DNA of 64,000 nt from Chersky-806 sp038252255 (GCA_038252255.1 JBBSAM010000013.1:1-64000), one strand, 5' to 3'; numbered from the stretch's first letter, positions 52,458 to 61,136 are shown. A program made the numbers and translations. The notes: generated by a model not told the origin, from the sequence alone.

Positions 52458-53216
52458 CTACGCCAGGCCTCGTGCCGCCCAGGCCTGGGCGGTGACCAGG
52501 AACGGAGGCGCCGGCAACATGGCGCGGCATCGTTCGCGGAGGCGCGCTTGCCGCGTGGCATCGAGACCGCTCACGTAGGCACCGGCGGGGCCGACGCCCA
52601 GCGTGAACGGCTCCCACCACTCCTCGAAGCTCGGATGCTCGACGCTGACTGAGAGCGTGCTCTCCTCGACCTCGCGCAGCCCCGCCTCTCGCAACAACTC
52701 GCCGAGGTCCCCCTCTCGGGCTCCCGCGAGCTGTGCCTCGCCTTCAACGTCGGAATCGACGTCGTGCGCTGCCTCCCAAAAGAGGCTGAGCGGTCCCGTG
52801 CCGCTGTGGTGATCCCACACGCACGCGGCCACGACACCGCGTGGGCGTGTCACGCGGCCCATCTCGCGAAGTCCCGCGACTGGGTCCGCCATGAAGTGGA
52901 CGACGAGCTGTGCCAACGCAGCGTCGAACGCTGCGTCGTCGAAGGGAAGCTGCTCTGCGGACGCGCGTCGCACGTCGGCGCCAGGGTGGCGCTCTTGTGC
53001 TGCTGCGACGAAGAGCTCTGAAGGATCGACGGCCGCAACGGCGCCTGGTCCCGATCGCCTGACCAACTCGGCGGTCAGCGCTCCAGTTCCGCAGCCGACA
53101 TCCACCACTCGTTGCCCGCTGGTCACCCCCGAAACATCTACGAAGAGCGGGGCGAGCGGCACCGAGTACCTGCCCATGAATCGATCGTAGGCAACAGCCT
53201 CAACATCGAAGCTCAC
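52458..53216 (-). CDS. Class I SAM-dependent methyltransferase
   Basis: 252 residues: AVAYDRFMGRYSVPLAPLFV, motif I RVVDVGCGTGALTAELVRRS, AVDPSELFVAAAQERHPGAD, ASAEQLPFDDAAFDAALAQL. A UbiE/Methyltransf_11-type small-molecule methyltransferase. GTG 53216 chosen because the family N-terminus begins there and the upstream extension is not conserved. Confidence 0.88.
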   Translation of the reverse strand: MSFDVEAVAYDRFMGRYSVPLAPLFVDVSGVTSGQRVVDVGCGTGALTAELVRRSGPGAVAAVDPSELFVAAAQERHPGADVRRASAEQLPFDDAAFDAALAQLVVHFMADPVAGLREMGRVTRPRGVVAACVWDHHSGTGPLSLFWEAAHDVDSDVEGEAQLAGAREGDLGELLREAGLREVEESTLSVSVEHPSFEEWWEPFTLGVGPAGAYVSGLDATRQARLRERCRAMLPAPPFLVTAQAWAARGLA

Positions 53217-53344
53217 GGGCAAGAGGCTACGCGCTCTCTGCCTCGGCGAGACACCGACGCTCTTGACGCATTTCCTCGAAGGCTTATCGGTGGAGGATCC
53301 GCCGGAGATCTGCAGGCAGGCCGCACCTTTCGACAGAGCCGTTG

Positions 53345-53899
53345 TCATTGCGAGGACGCTTCAGCGGCGATGTATTGACCGAGCAGTGCTCGGAGTTGAT
53401 TGAAGTCGGCGTCGATTTGAGTGCGGGAGTGGTTGCGGAAGCGGCCGGCGGCTTCGCTTACTGCGAAGCCGAGGATGGCTGTGCTGATGAGACGCTCGGT
53501 CTGGGCAACGCGCTCCTCACTGACTCCCGCGTCACGCAGCGCCGAGTAGACGCCGCTGCGCACACCGCGAGCCCGGGACGTCGTGGCGGGTCGCTGGAGC
53601 AGGAGCGGAAATACGCTGGGATGGCGCCGAGCTGACGCGCGGATCGAGTCGGCGAACGAGAAGAGACGCTCGTCCCAGGGAAGATCCGAAGTCGGCGGCG
53701 GGAACTCGGTGAGAATGAGCTCGACAATTCCGTCGAGCAGGTCGGCCTTGTTCGCTACGTGGCGGTACAACGCCATGGGAGTGACCCCCAGCCGCTCCGC
53801 GACCGCAGCCATGGTCAGAGCGACCAAGCCTCGCTCGTCGGCGATCGCCAGACCGACGGCCAGCACCTCACCTCGCTCGATGCGCGCAGGCCGACTCAC
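53345..53899 (-). CDS. TetR-family regulator
   Basis: 184 residues: RGEVLAVGLAIADERGLVAL, HTH TMAAVAERLGVTPMALYRHV and a TetR_C-type ligand domain (ERLISTAILGFAVSEAAGRF). GTG start 25 nt from the divergent ATP-grasp ATG; the palindrome between them is its likely operator. Confidence 0.92.
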   Translation of the reverse strand: MSRPARIERGEVLAVGLAIADERGLVALTMAAVAERLGVTPMALYRHVANKADLLDGIVELILTEFPPPTSDLPWDERLFSFADSIRASARRHPSVFPLLLQRPATTSRARGVRSGVYSALRDAGVSEERVAQTERLISTAILGFAVSEAAGRFRNHSRTQIDADFNQLRALLGQYIAAEASSQ

Positions 53900-53907
53900 C
53901 CCAGTTA

Positions 53908-53922
53908 GTATACGTTATATAC
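53908..53922. promoter_or_regulatory. Operator/promoter in 25-nt divergent gap
   Basis: GTATA-CGTTA-TATAC is a perfect short inverted repeat that fills most of the space between two divergent start codons (53899 and 53925). The AT-rich core also supplies -10-like sequences, so both transcripts are probably leaderless or start inside the neighbouring coding region. Confidence 0.55.
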
Positions 53923-53924
53923 AT

Positions 53925-55160
53925 ATGCGGATCCTCCTGACCGACGGCTCGGGCTTGACCGCACGACAGACCGCCAACCGGCTGTCGGCGGCCGGCCATG
54001 ACGTCGAGGTGCTCGCTCCCGACCCTCTGTGCCTGTGCCAGTTCACCCGCCATGTCCACCGGGTCCATCGCGTTCCCCGGTACGGCCGAGAACCGCTCGC
54101 GTGGCTCGATACCGCGCTCACGATCTACGAATCCGGCCACTTCGACGTGCTGTTCCCAACCCAGGAACAGGTGGCCGTGCTCGCCGGCGCCCCGGAACGT
54201 CTTCGCGATCGTGGCGTCAGCACCGCAGTGCCTCCGTTCTCGGCTCTGACAGCAGTGCAGGACAAGCTCTCCGCGTTCGCCACGCTCACTCGTCTCGGGC
54301 TGCCCCAGCCCCCCACCGCTACCGGACCGGAGGGATGGATACATTTCCCCGCCTACGTGAAAGAGCCGATCGGTACCGCGTCCGGAGGCGTCCAACGCGT
54401 CACGTCGACGCAAGAGCTGACCGATGCGATACGCGACCGACCCGTGCTCGTGCAGGCTGCCGCAACGGGACCGTTGGCGATGTGCCAGTCAGTATTCGAT
54501 CGCGGCGCGCTCGTCGCGTTCCACGCCAACTTGCGGACCAGCGAGGGCGCCAACGGCGGCGCCAGCCACAAGCTCAGCATCGGGCTCCCCGAAGCGCGCA
54601 CCTGGCTCGGGACGCTCGGGACCGCGCTCGACTGGCACGGAGCACTTTCCGCCGATGTGATCGTCACCGACGCCGGTCCCCGCTTCATCGATATCAACCC
54701 GCGCCTCGTCGAGCCCGAGAACGCGTGGCGGGCGGGCGTCGACCTCGTTGGCACGATGCTCGATGTCGCTCGCAACTCGACTCCCTCCCCACAACCTGAC
54801 GGAAGGAGTGGAATCGCGACCCACCAGCTTCTCCTCTCGATTCTCGGAGCCGCTCAGCACGAGGACAGCCGACGAGCGGTCGCCGGCCAGTTGCTCACCG
54901 CGATCCGAAAATCCGGTCTCTACGCGGGCAGCGTCGAGGAATTCACCCCCGCACACCGCGACCCCATCGCGCTCGTACCTGTCGCGCTCGCTGCGATCGC
55001 CACCCTGGTCAACCCGACCAGCTGGACCTGGTTCGCCTCCGGCAGCGTCGACAACTACGCCCTCACCGCCCACGCATGGGAAGAAATCCTGGCTCAGGTC
55101 GGGAACCCGCCAGTTGGCCTCCGCCAGAACAGCGAAGTTGGAGTTCACACTCGCTCGTAG
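53925..55160 (+). CDS. ATP-grasp domain protein under TetR control
   Basis: 411 residues: Rossmann-like start MRILLTDGSGLTARQTANRL...AGHDVEVLAPDPLCL, a preATP-grasp segment, VKEPIGTASGGVQRVTS, and the metal-binding end SADVIVTDAGPRFIDINPRL plus LVEPENAW. A carboxylate-amine-ligase-like enzyme; substrates unknown. It ends with a helical C-terminal extension of about 110 residues. The ATG lies 2 nt after the operator. Confidence 0.82.
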   Translation: MRILLTDGSGLTARQTANRLSAAGHDVEVLAPDPLCLCQFTRHVHRVHRVPRYGREPLAWLDTALTIYESGHFDVLFPTQEQVAVLAGAPERLRDRGVSTAVPPFSALTAVQDKLSAFATLTRLGLPQPPTATGPEGWIHFPAYVKEPIGTASGGVQRVTSTQELTDAIRDRPVLVQAAATGPLAMCQSVFDRGALVAFHANLRTSEGANGGASHKLSIGLPEARTWLGTLGTALDWHGALSADVIVTDAGPRFIDINPRLVEPENAWRAGVDLVGTMLDVARNSTPSPQPDGRSGIATHQLLLSILGAAQHEDSRRAVAGQLLTAIRKSGLYAGSVEEFTPAHRDPIALVPVALAAIATLVNPTSWTWFASGSVDNYALTAHAWEEILAQVGNPPVGLRQNSEVGVHTRS

Positions 55161-55171
55161 CGCAAGAAAAC

Positions 55172-55244
55172 GTGTCGGAGGGACGCGCGGTCCTGAAAGC
55201 CGACCGGTTCTGCGCGGCGAATTCGCCACGCTCGCGACGTGAGC
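55172..55244 (+). repeat. 75-nt dispersed repeat, copy C
   Basis: 73 nt occupying nearly the whole 83-nt convergent gap between the ATP-grasp gene and the RHH gene. Left block GTGTCGGAGGGACGCGCGG then TCCTGAAAGCCGAC; right end GCGACGTGAGC. Its last base is the first base of the RHH stop codon complement. Confidence 0.75.
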
Positions 55245-55525
55245 TACGCGACGTCGAGGAACCGGCGGAGGGCTTGGCGGATGACCTCGCTCGTCGTCAG
55301 CGAGTCGACCGCGGCGCGCGCCTCGACGGCTGCTCGCAGCTCAGGATCGATACGCACCGGGACGACCTCAGCCGGTCGTGAACCCATCGTTGGGCGACCG
55401 CGGCGACGAGACTTCAGCCGTTCGACGTCGTACTCCTCGTGCTCGACCTCGTCCGCGATCGCGTCGAGATCAGCGTCATTGAGCTCCCGGCCAGCAGGCG
55501 TCTTGTAGATGTTGGGCGTGCTCAT
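55244..55525 (-). CDS. Ribbon-helix-helix antitoxin-like protein
   Basis: 93 residues. An acidic N-terminal half (GRELNDADLDAIADEVEHEE) and a C-terminal RHH domain (VVPVRIDPELRAAVEARAAV, TTSEVIRQALRRFLDVA), the layout of CopG-like antitoxins. No toxin gene lies next to it on the same strand, so it is an orphan or works with a distant partner. Divergent from the AbiE operon with an AT-rich 128-nt region between. Confidence 0.8.
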   Translation of the reverse strand: MSTPNIYKTPAGRELNDADLDAIADEVEHEEYDVERLKSRRRGRPTMGSRPAEVVPVRIDPELRAAVEARAAVDSLTTSEVIRQALRRFLDVA

Positions 55526-55587
55526 CGATCTTCCTTCCCACTCTGGAACAGGCGCTAGGAGACAGGGCGGTACCAGACTCTTATTGT

Positions 55588-55597
55588 ATTACGTAAT
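55588..55597. promoter_or_regulatory. AT-rich palindrome between RHH and AbiE genes
   Basis: ATTACGTAAT is a perfect 10-bp palindrome inside the only AT-rich patch in the area (about 55580-55608). It is a good candidate operator for the RHH protein or AbiEi, both of which are DNA-binding autoregulators in their families. Confidence 0.45.
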
Positions 55598-55653
55598 TTG
55601 GTAAAGTCAACTTCGCGTGTCTCATTACCGACAGAACAGGTACGATCTCAAGC

Positions 55654-56331
55654 ATGAGTGAAACGAGCGTGGCCACAGCGATCCGGAAGCGGGTCCTCTC
55701 TTCCCGTGATCGCTTCTGGCGTCCCGTGGACTTCGACGCATCGCCAGATGCGGTTGCGAAGACGCTCTCTCGGCTCGCCGAGGCCGGAGAGCTCCGTCGC
55801 GTTCGGCGAGGGCTCTACTGGCGTGGAACGCCAACCCGCCTGGGCATGGCTCCCCCACCGCCTGATCGCTTCGCCGACGAAGTCGTCGGCGGCCCAGGTA
55901 CCGGCCCCGCCGGTTGGAGCGCGGCTCTTGCGCTCGGTCTGTCCACCCAAGTGCCGCGGCGCGAGACGATTGCAGTTCCGGGACGAACTCCCCGGAGTCC
56001 AGGTGCTATCCACTTCGTGAGTCGCGCAGCGAGCACGAAACGCCGGGATGAGCGGCTCCGCCCTGCTGAGGTCGCGCTGTTCGAGGTGCTCCGAGATTGG
56101 GACGCCCTGGTGGAAGTTCCCACGAGCGACGCGGTCGATCGAATCGGGCGGCTTGCCGACAGCGGAGCCATTCGCCTTGATCGGCTCGTACGAGCGTCGA
56201 TCACCGAACCACCGCATGTTCGTGAACGCCTTCGCGATCTTCTTGGCGCGCTCGGTCGATCCACGGACGCAACCAACGTTCCCCCGGCTCGAAGTCCGTC
56301 AGTGCGTCGTGACCTCGCGCTTGCAGGTTGA
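55654..56331 (+). CDS. AbiEi-like antitoxin (DUF6088/winged helix)
   Basis: 225 residues: an N-terminal winged-helix (ATAIRKRVLSSRDRFWRPVD, VAKTLSRLAEAGELRRVRRG LYWRG) and an AbiEi_4-like C-terminal part (GWSAALALGLSTQVPRRETI). In the AbiE type IV system this protein represses the operon and blocks toxin action. Its stop overlaps the toxin start by 4 nt. Downstream it is rich in Pro/Arg, somewhat unlike shorter relatives. Confidence 0.85.
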   Translation: MSETSVATAIRKRVLSSRDRFWRPVDFDASPDAVAKTLSRLAEAGELRRVRRGLYWRGTPTRLGMAPPPPDRFADEVVGGPGTGPAGWSAALALGLSTQVPRRETIAVPGRTPRSPGAIHFVSRAASTKRRDERLRPAEVALFEVLRDWDALVEVPTSDAVDRIGRLADSGAIRLDRLVRASITEPPHVRERLRDLLGALGRSTDATNVPPARSPSVRRDLALAG

Positions 56332-57299
56332 GGGTGCCTCTGTTCCGCGACACGCGAGAGTTCGGGCCGACTCTCGACGCTGCTGCCGAGCAACTCGGGA
56401 TCAGCGCCACCGCCATCGAGAAGGACTACTGGGTCAGCGAGGTTCTACGGGTACTCGCGCGCGGATTTGAGGGGGACTTCATCTTCAAAGGGGGGACGAG
56501 CCTCTCAAAGGGGTACCACATCGTGCAACGCTTCTCGGAGGATATCGACGTCCTTGTCCTCCCTGGTGTACGCGGACGCAACGCGACCGACACGCTGATG
56601 AAGGCGATGGGCGCGGCGGCCGCTGCAGGCATCAGCGGTAGCGCGTTTTCCGTCGGAGGGTCAGAGACCGGCCGACACCGCTCGTATGCCGTCAGCTACC
56701 CCGCGACTCGGAAGGCAACAACACTCATCCGCACGGCCGTACTTCTCGAGATGGGCGTGAGGGGTGGACATCACCCTCACGCATCCGTCCCGATCACATG
56801 CCTCCTCGGTGATGTACTCGACGCCGCGGGAACTGACCTGAGCGAGTTCACGGACCTGGAACCGTTCTCGCTCTCCGTGCTGCACCCGGCGCGGACCCTC
56901 CTGGAGAAGCTCGTCCACATTCACGCAGTCGCCCAGGCGCTGGTTGCGGACACTGCGCGGCAACCCGACCCACGGAGCGGCCGCCATTTCTACGACGTAT
57001 TCCAGCTTCTCGGCGACGACCGGGTACTTGATCTGATCGCAGACCGCGGGCAGGTTCAACAGGTCCTCGAGAGCATCGATGAGATCACGCGCGACTACTT
57101 CGCCGGTAGCGACGAGACAGAACTGCGCCCGTCAGACGGCTTCGCAACGAGTCCGGCGTTCGATCTCGACACCGATGTCTCGCTGCGGTTCCGCGCCGCG
57201 TACGAGTCCACGATGCCGGAGCTGTACTTCGGCACCGATCCGCTGCCGACCTGGGATGCAGTCTGCAGCCGGGTTGCAGACCGGCGCGCGCTGCTCTGA
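56328..57299 (+). CDS. AbiEii-like nucleotidyltransferase toxin
   Basis: 323 residues of the AbiEii/AbiGii family. The nucleotidyltransferase core is intact: DFIFKGGTSLSKGYHIVQRF followed by SEDIDVLVLPG (D-x-D). Family members transfer nucleotides to tRNA acceptor ends and halt growth upon phage infection. Start is TTG 56328 (TTGA overlap with the antitoxin) or GTG 56334. Confidence 0.9.
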   Translation: MRVPLFRDTREFGPTLDAAAEQLGISATAIEKDYWVSEVLRVLARGFEGDFIFKGGTSLSKGYHIVQRFSEDIDVLVLPGVRGRNATDTLMKAMGAAAAAGISGSAFSVGGSETGRHRSYAVSYPATRKATTLIRTAVLLEMGVRGGHHPHASVPITCLLGDVLDAAGTDLSEFTDLEPFSLSVLHPARTLLEKLVHIHAVAQALVADTARQPDPRSGRHFYDVFQLLGDDRVLDLIADRGQVQQVLESIDEITRDYFAGSDETELRPSDGFATSPAFDLDTDVSLRFRAAYESTMPELYFGTDPLPTWDAVCSRVADRRALL

Positions 57300-57320
57300 C
57301 GCCATCGCCCAGCCGCCTGC

Positions 57321-57396
57321 GTGTCGGACGAACGCGCGGTCCTGACAACCGACGGGTCACGCCGCGAGCGAAACTTGGTACGACGGTGACGTGAGC
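57321..57396 (+). repeat. 75-nt dispersed repeat, copy D
   Basis: 76 nt in the 189-nt convergent gap after the AbiEii gene. Left block GTGTCGGACGAACGCGCGG then TCCTGACAACCGAC; right end GGTGACGTGAGC. Differs from copy B by single-base changes in the left block. Confidence 0.75.
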
Positions 57397-57488
57397 GGTG
57401 ACCCTGGACATCAGTCAACCGAGAGCCACCGCGCAACCTTGTACCAACCGTCGATCATGCGAGCCTCCTGGGCCGCGTGCGTCCTCAG

Positions 57489-57839
57489 CTACCGCTCGAG
57501 CGTCTTCGTGCACATGTACTCGTCGCCAGTGAGGTCCAGAAGGAGGTCCAGGTATTCGGTGTTCGCGTTGTCGATTGCGTCCTCGACGGTGCGGTCGTCG
57601 TGCCCGTCGTCGGCGTCGAACAGCTCGACTCCCCTGGCGTCGAACACGCGCTGGATGCGCAGGATCGGGAGCCAGTCCTCATTGATCTCACCGTGAACTT
57701 CGAGCGCATGGGTACCGGGTAGGACCTCGGCAACCGACTCGAATGCCATGCGCTCGACGAGCGGGACGAGAGCCCGTCCCACCAGTTCGTGCTGCTCCCG
57801 TGTTCGCGAAAACTCGGTGGACAGCGCTGCGTCGACCAT
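57489..57839 (-). CDS. Hypothetical acidic protein in defence island
   Basis: 116 residues, acidic, with EFSRTREQHELVGRALVPLV, ALEVHGEINEDWLPILRIQR and DDRTVEDAIDNANTEYLDLL. No family recognised. Divergent from the large helicase gene, with starts about 105 nt apart, so it may be co-regulated with it. Confidence 0.6.
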   Translation of the reverse strand: MVDAALSTEFSRTREQHELVGRALVPLVERMAFESVAEVLPGTHALEVHGEINEDWLPILRIQRVFDARGVELFDADDGHDDRTVEDAIDNANTEYLDLLLDLTGDEYMCTKTLER

Positions 57840-57944
57840 CTGGATGCTCCCTCTCTCGACGCCGGAACGGTATTCGACACGCCAACGACCGAGGCGCGCT
57901 CGAAGTCCGGCGAGCGCAGATGCTCACCTCGTAGTGTCCGACTC

Positions 57945-60900
57945 GTGGGAGAACTGCAGCCGGGGATCTACGAGGTGCTGGTCACCGAAGCGCTGAGATC
58001 CCAGCTCCAGATCCTCGAGGGCAAGTCATCAGACACCAGACCACTCCGGCCGGCCGAGGCGGCTGACCGAATCGCGCTGCACCTGAGCCGACAGATCGAG
58101 CAGTCGCTCGAGGGAGTCGGCGACGCGGATCGAGTGCGGGTAGGTATCGAGGTCGCACGGGCGCTCATCGAGCGTCTCTCTGAGTTGGTCGCCACGGACC
58201 CGGAGTCCGCACCCGTCGAAACCGGCGAGGTTCTCCACGCAATCCTTGGCCGCCGCCCCGACGGTCAACCGGAGAAGGTTTCCGAACCGCTTATCCCGTT
58301 GCTCGATACAACGCTGCTCACGAACGCGCCGGGAGAGCCCCGCCTGCTGAGCCAACTCTTGGCCGAGATCGAATCAGCGGATTCCATCGATGTCGTCATG
58401 GCCTTCATTCGAGGGAGCGGCATCGGACCTCTCCTGGGCCCGCTTCAGCGGCATTGTGAAAACGGAAGACAACTCCGCGTGTTGACGACGACGTATACCG
58501 GATCCACCCAGCGCGCCGCCCTCGACCAGCTCATTCGGCTTGGGGCGGACGTCCGCATCTCCTACGACCTCAGTACAACGCGGCTCCACGCGAAGGCCTG
58601 GCTCTTCCACCGACGCTCCGGCTTCTCGACTGCTTACGTCGGTTCGTCGAACCTCACCCACTCCGCGCAGGTCACTGGTCTCGAGTGGAACGTCCGGGCC
58701 TCCTCTGCCCGAAACCGCGATGTCCTGGACAAGTTCGTCGCAGTCTTCGACTCCTACTGGCAGAGCCACGAGTTCGTTCCGTACGACGGGACGCAGTTTG
58801 ACGAGGAGGCAGCTCGAGCCGGGCGCATCAACGAGGGACCGATCGTCCTACTCAGCCCAGTTGAGCTTCGCCCCGAGCCGTTCCAGGAGCGGCTTCTCGA
58901 GCTCATCAATCTGTCTCGCGAACGTGGGCACCATCGCAACCTCCTCGTTGCCGCAACCGGTACTGGCAAGACCGTGATGGCTGCCGTCGACTATGCGCGG
59001 CTGCGACAGGTGCTGCCTCGCGCGCGTCTGCTCTTCGTCGCTCACCGCGAGGAGATCCTTGACCAGAGCAGAGCCACCTTCTGCTACGCGCTACGCGATC
59101 AGTCGTTCGGCGAGAAGTGGGTGGGCCGTTCACGCCCGACTCGCTTTGAGCACGTCTTCGCTTCAATCCAGAGTCTCAACTCGAGCAGTCTCGACGACCT
59201 CGCAGCCGACCATTTCGACGTGGTGATCGTCGATGAGTTCCATCACGCCGCGGCGGCTTCGTATCGAAGGCTGCTCGATCACGTGCAGCCGGTCGAGTTG
59301 CTGGGCTTGACCGCCACCCCGGAGCGCAGCGACGGATTGCCGATCCTGCACTGGTTTGATGACCGCATCGCGGCCGAGCTTCGGTTGTGGGATGCCATCG
59401 ACCAGCACCGCCTATCGCCGTTCATGTACTTCGGGATCCACGATGGGCTCGATCTGCGCGCCATCCCCTGGCGCCGGGGCCGGGGCTACGACATCGACGC
59501 GCTGAGCAACCTGTACACGAGCACCGACGCCTGGGCGCGGACCGTTCTTCACGAGGTGCTCGAACACGCCGAGGATCCGGGCGGCATGCGGTGCCTCGGG
59601 TTCTGCGTGAGTATCGACCATGCACGGTTCATGGCTCGGCATTTCAACGCCCACGGCGTGCCGTCGGTCGCAGTTTGGGGGGATAGCCGCGAAGCCGATC
59701 GACGGGCGGCCTTGCGGGACCTCGCCGAGGGACGGGTCCAAGCGGTGTTCTCGGTCGACCTCTTCAACGAAGGTGTCGACGTGCCGTCGGTGGACACGGT
59801 GCTCATGCTGCGCCCGACCGAGAGCCCGACATTGTTTCTCCAACAGCTCGGTCGAGGACTTCGGCTATCGCCGGCGACCGGCAAGGCGTTCTGCACGGTC
59901 CTGGATTTCGTCGGCACGCATCGACGGGAGTTCCGGTTCGATCGCCGCTATCGAGCGCTCATCGGAGGGACGCGTCGGGAGATCGAACATGCGGTGCAGC
60001 AGGGTTTCCCGTTCCTCCCGGCGGGCTGCCATATGCAACTCGACGAGAAGGCGTCGGAGATCGTGCTGCAGAGTCTCCGTAACGCCATCCCGTCGCGCTG
60101 GCCGGCCAAAGTTGAGGAGCTGCGAGTCCTCCACGGACTCCGCTCAGAGGTCACTCTCGCGGAGTATATGGACGAGACGGGCCTCGATCTTGTCGACGTG
60201 TACGAAGGCGGGCGGGGGTGGTCCGATCTCTGCGAGGCCGCCGGCGTGCCGGTCCTGCCGCCCGGCGAGCACGAGGTACCGCTCCGACGCTCGCTGGGCC
60301 GTCTCCTTCACGTCGACGACGACGAGCGGATCCGCACCTACGGCCAGCTCCTCGAGTCGCCCGGGACCCCCGACGTCAGCCGGCTCCCCGAGCGGAACCG
60401 ACGGCTTCTTCGCATGCTCGTAGCGAGCGTTGCCGACCAAGTCCTGACGCGTGACGACACGCTTCAGGACGCAGTCGACCTGCTGTGGGCCCACCCACAG
60501 GTGCGAGCGGAGCTTGCTCAGCTCCTGGTGCAACTCGATGAGCGGATCGATCATCTTCACGGCGAACTGGACCACCATCCCGATGTACCGCTGCAGATCC
60601 ACGCGCGCTACACACGAATCGAGATCCTTGCGGCCTTTGGCATCAACGACGGGGCGAAGATCGCCGCGTGGCAAAGCGGCGTCTTTGAAGCGAAGGCTGC
60701 GAAGGCCGAACTCTTCGCGTTTACGCTCGACAAGAGCAGCGGTGCGTTCTCCCCAACGACTCGGTACCGCGACTACGCCGTGAGCCGCAACCTCATCCAT
60801 TGGGAGAGCCAATCGCTCACACGCGCCGACAGCGAAACTGGCCTGCGTTACCGAAACCACGTTCGCGACGGCCGCTCGATCATGCTCTTCACTCGTGTTC

Positions 60901-61043
60901 GGGCAGATGAGCGTGCGTTCTGGTTCCTCGGGCCCGCGACCTACAAGGGACACGTCGGCGAGAAGCCCATGGCCATCACCTGGGAACTTGCCCGTCCCCT
61001 CCCCGGTGACCTCTTCGCGTCGTTCGCCGCCGCCGTGGCCTGA
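57945..61043 (+). CDS. PLD-like / SF2 helicase / DUF3427-type protein, probable defence factor
   Basis: A 1032-residue protein. A helical N-terminus is followed by a phospholipase-D-like nuclease domain (about 130-275) with His215-x-Lys217 (LHAKAWLFHR) and GSSNLT; the Asp expected at 222 is His. Then an SF2 helicase: motif I VAATGTGKTVMAAV (about 335-348), motif II VVIVDEFHH, motif III LLGLTATPERSDG, motif VI QQLGRGLRLSPATG. The end (AFTLDKSSGAFSPTTRYRDY) resembles DUF3427. This order is typical of defence-island helicases. GTG 57945 has no Shine-Dalgarno; a TAGTGT box 8 nt upstream suggests a leaderless mRNA. Confidence 0.88.
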   Translation: MGELQPGIYEVLVTEALRSQLQILEGKSSDTRPLRPAEAADRIALHLSRQIEQSLEGVGDADRVRVGIEVARALIERLSELVATDPESAPVETGEVLHAILGRRPDGQPEKVSEPLIPLLDTTLLTNAPGEPRLLSQLLAEIESADSIDVVMAFIRGSGIGPLLGPLQRHCENGRQLRVLTTTYTGSTQRAALDQLIRLGADVRISYDLSTTRLHAKAWLFHRRSGFSTAYVGSSNLTHSAQVTGLEWNVRASSARNRDVLDKFVAVFDSYWQSHEFVPYDGTQFDEEAARAGRINEGPIVLLSPVELRPEPFQERLLELINLSRERGHHRNLLVAATGTGKTVMAAVDYARLRQVLPRARLLFVAHREEILDQSRATFCYALRDQSFGEKWVGRSRPTRFEHVFASIQSLNSSSLDDLAADHFDVVIVDEFHHAAAASYRRLLDHVQPVELLGLTATPERSDGLPILHWFDDRIAAELRLWDAIDQHRLSPFMYFGIHDGLDLRAIPWRRGRGYDIDALSNLYTSTDAWARTVLHEVLEHAEDPGGMRCLGFCVSIDHARFMARHFNAHGVPSVAVWGDSREADRRAALRDLAEGRVQAVFSVDLFNEGVDVPSVDTVLMLRPTESPTLFLQQLGRGLRLSPATGKAFCTVLDFVGTHRREFRFDRRYRALIGGTRREIEHAVQQGFPFLPAGCHMQLDEKASEIVLQSLRNAIPSRWPAKVEELRVLHGLRSEVTLAEYMDETGLDLVDVYEGGRGWSDLCEAAGVPVLPPGEHEVPLRRSLGRLLHVDDDERIRTYGQLLESPGTPDVSRLPERNRRLLRMLVASVADQVLTRDDTLQDAVDLLWAHPQVRAELAQLLVQLDERIDHLHGELDHHPDVPLQIHARYTRIEILAAFGINDGAKIAAWQSGVFEAKAAKAELFAFTLDKSSGAFSPTTRYRDYAVSRNLIHWESQSLTRADSETGLRYRNHVRDGRSIMLFTRVRADERAFWFLGPATYKGHVGEKPMAITWELARPLPGDLFASFAAAVA

Positions 61044-61136
61044 CGCGTGGTCGAGCGACTCTCGCGGCCCCGCCCGTTCCGCTCCCACCGGTGGGCATCT
61101 CTGCTCCCTATGCAGCACGCGAAGGGAGCGCGACCT

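Noticed and set aside
45254..57396. The ~76-nt repeats as tRNA genes or pseudo-tRNAs
   Set aside because: Length and the CCTCCGACAC end (reverse strand) resemble a tRNA, but the opposite end cannot pair with it, there is no T arm or anticodon stem, and only copy A is followed by CCA.
45254..57396. The repeats as coding sequence (VSEERAVLIADG-like in the plus frame)
   Set aside because: Differences among copies fall on first and second codon positions as often as third, and frames end soon after. The paired bases are conserved instead.
45254..57396. A degenerate CRISPR array
   Set aside because: Copies are 2-7 kb apart with genes between them, not regularly spaced, and no cas genes are present.
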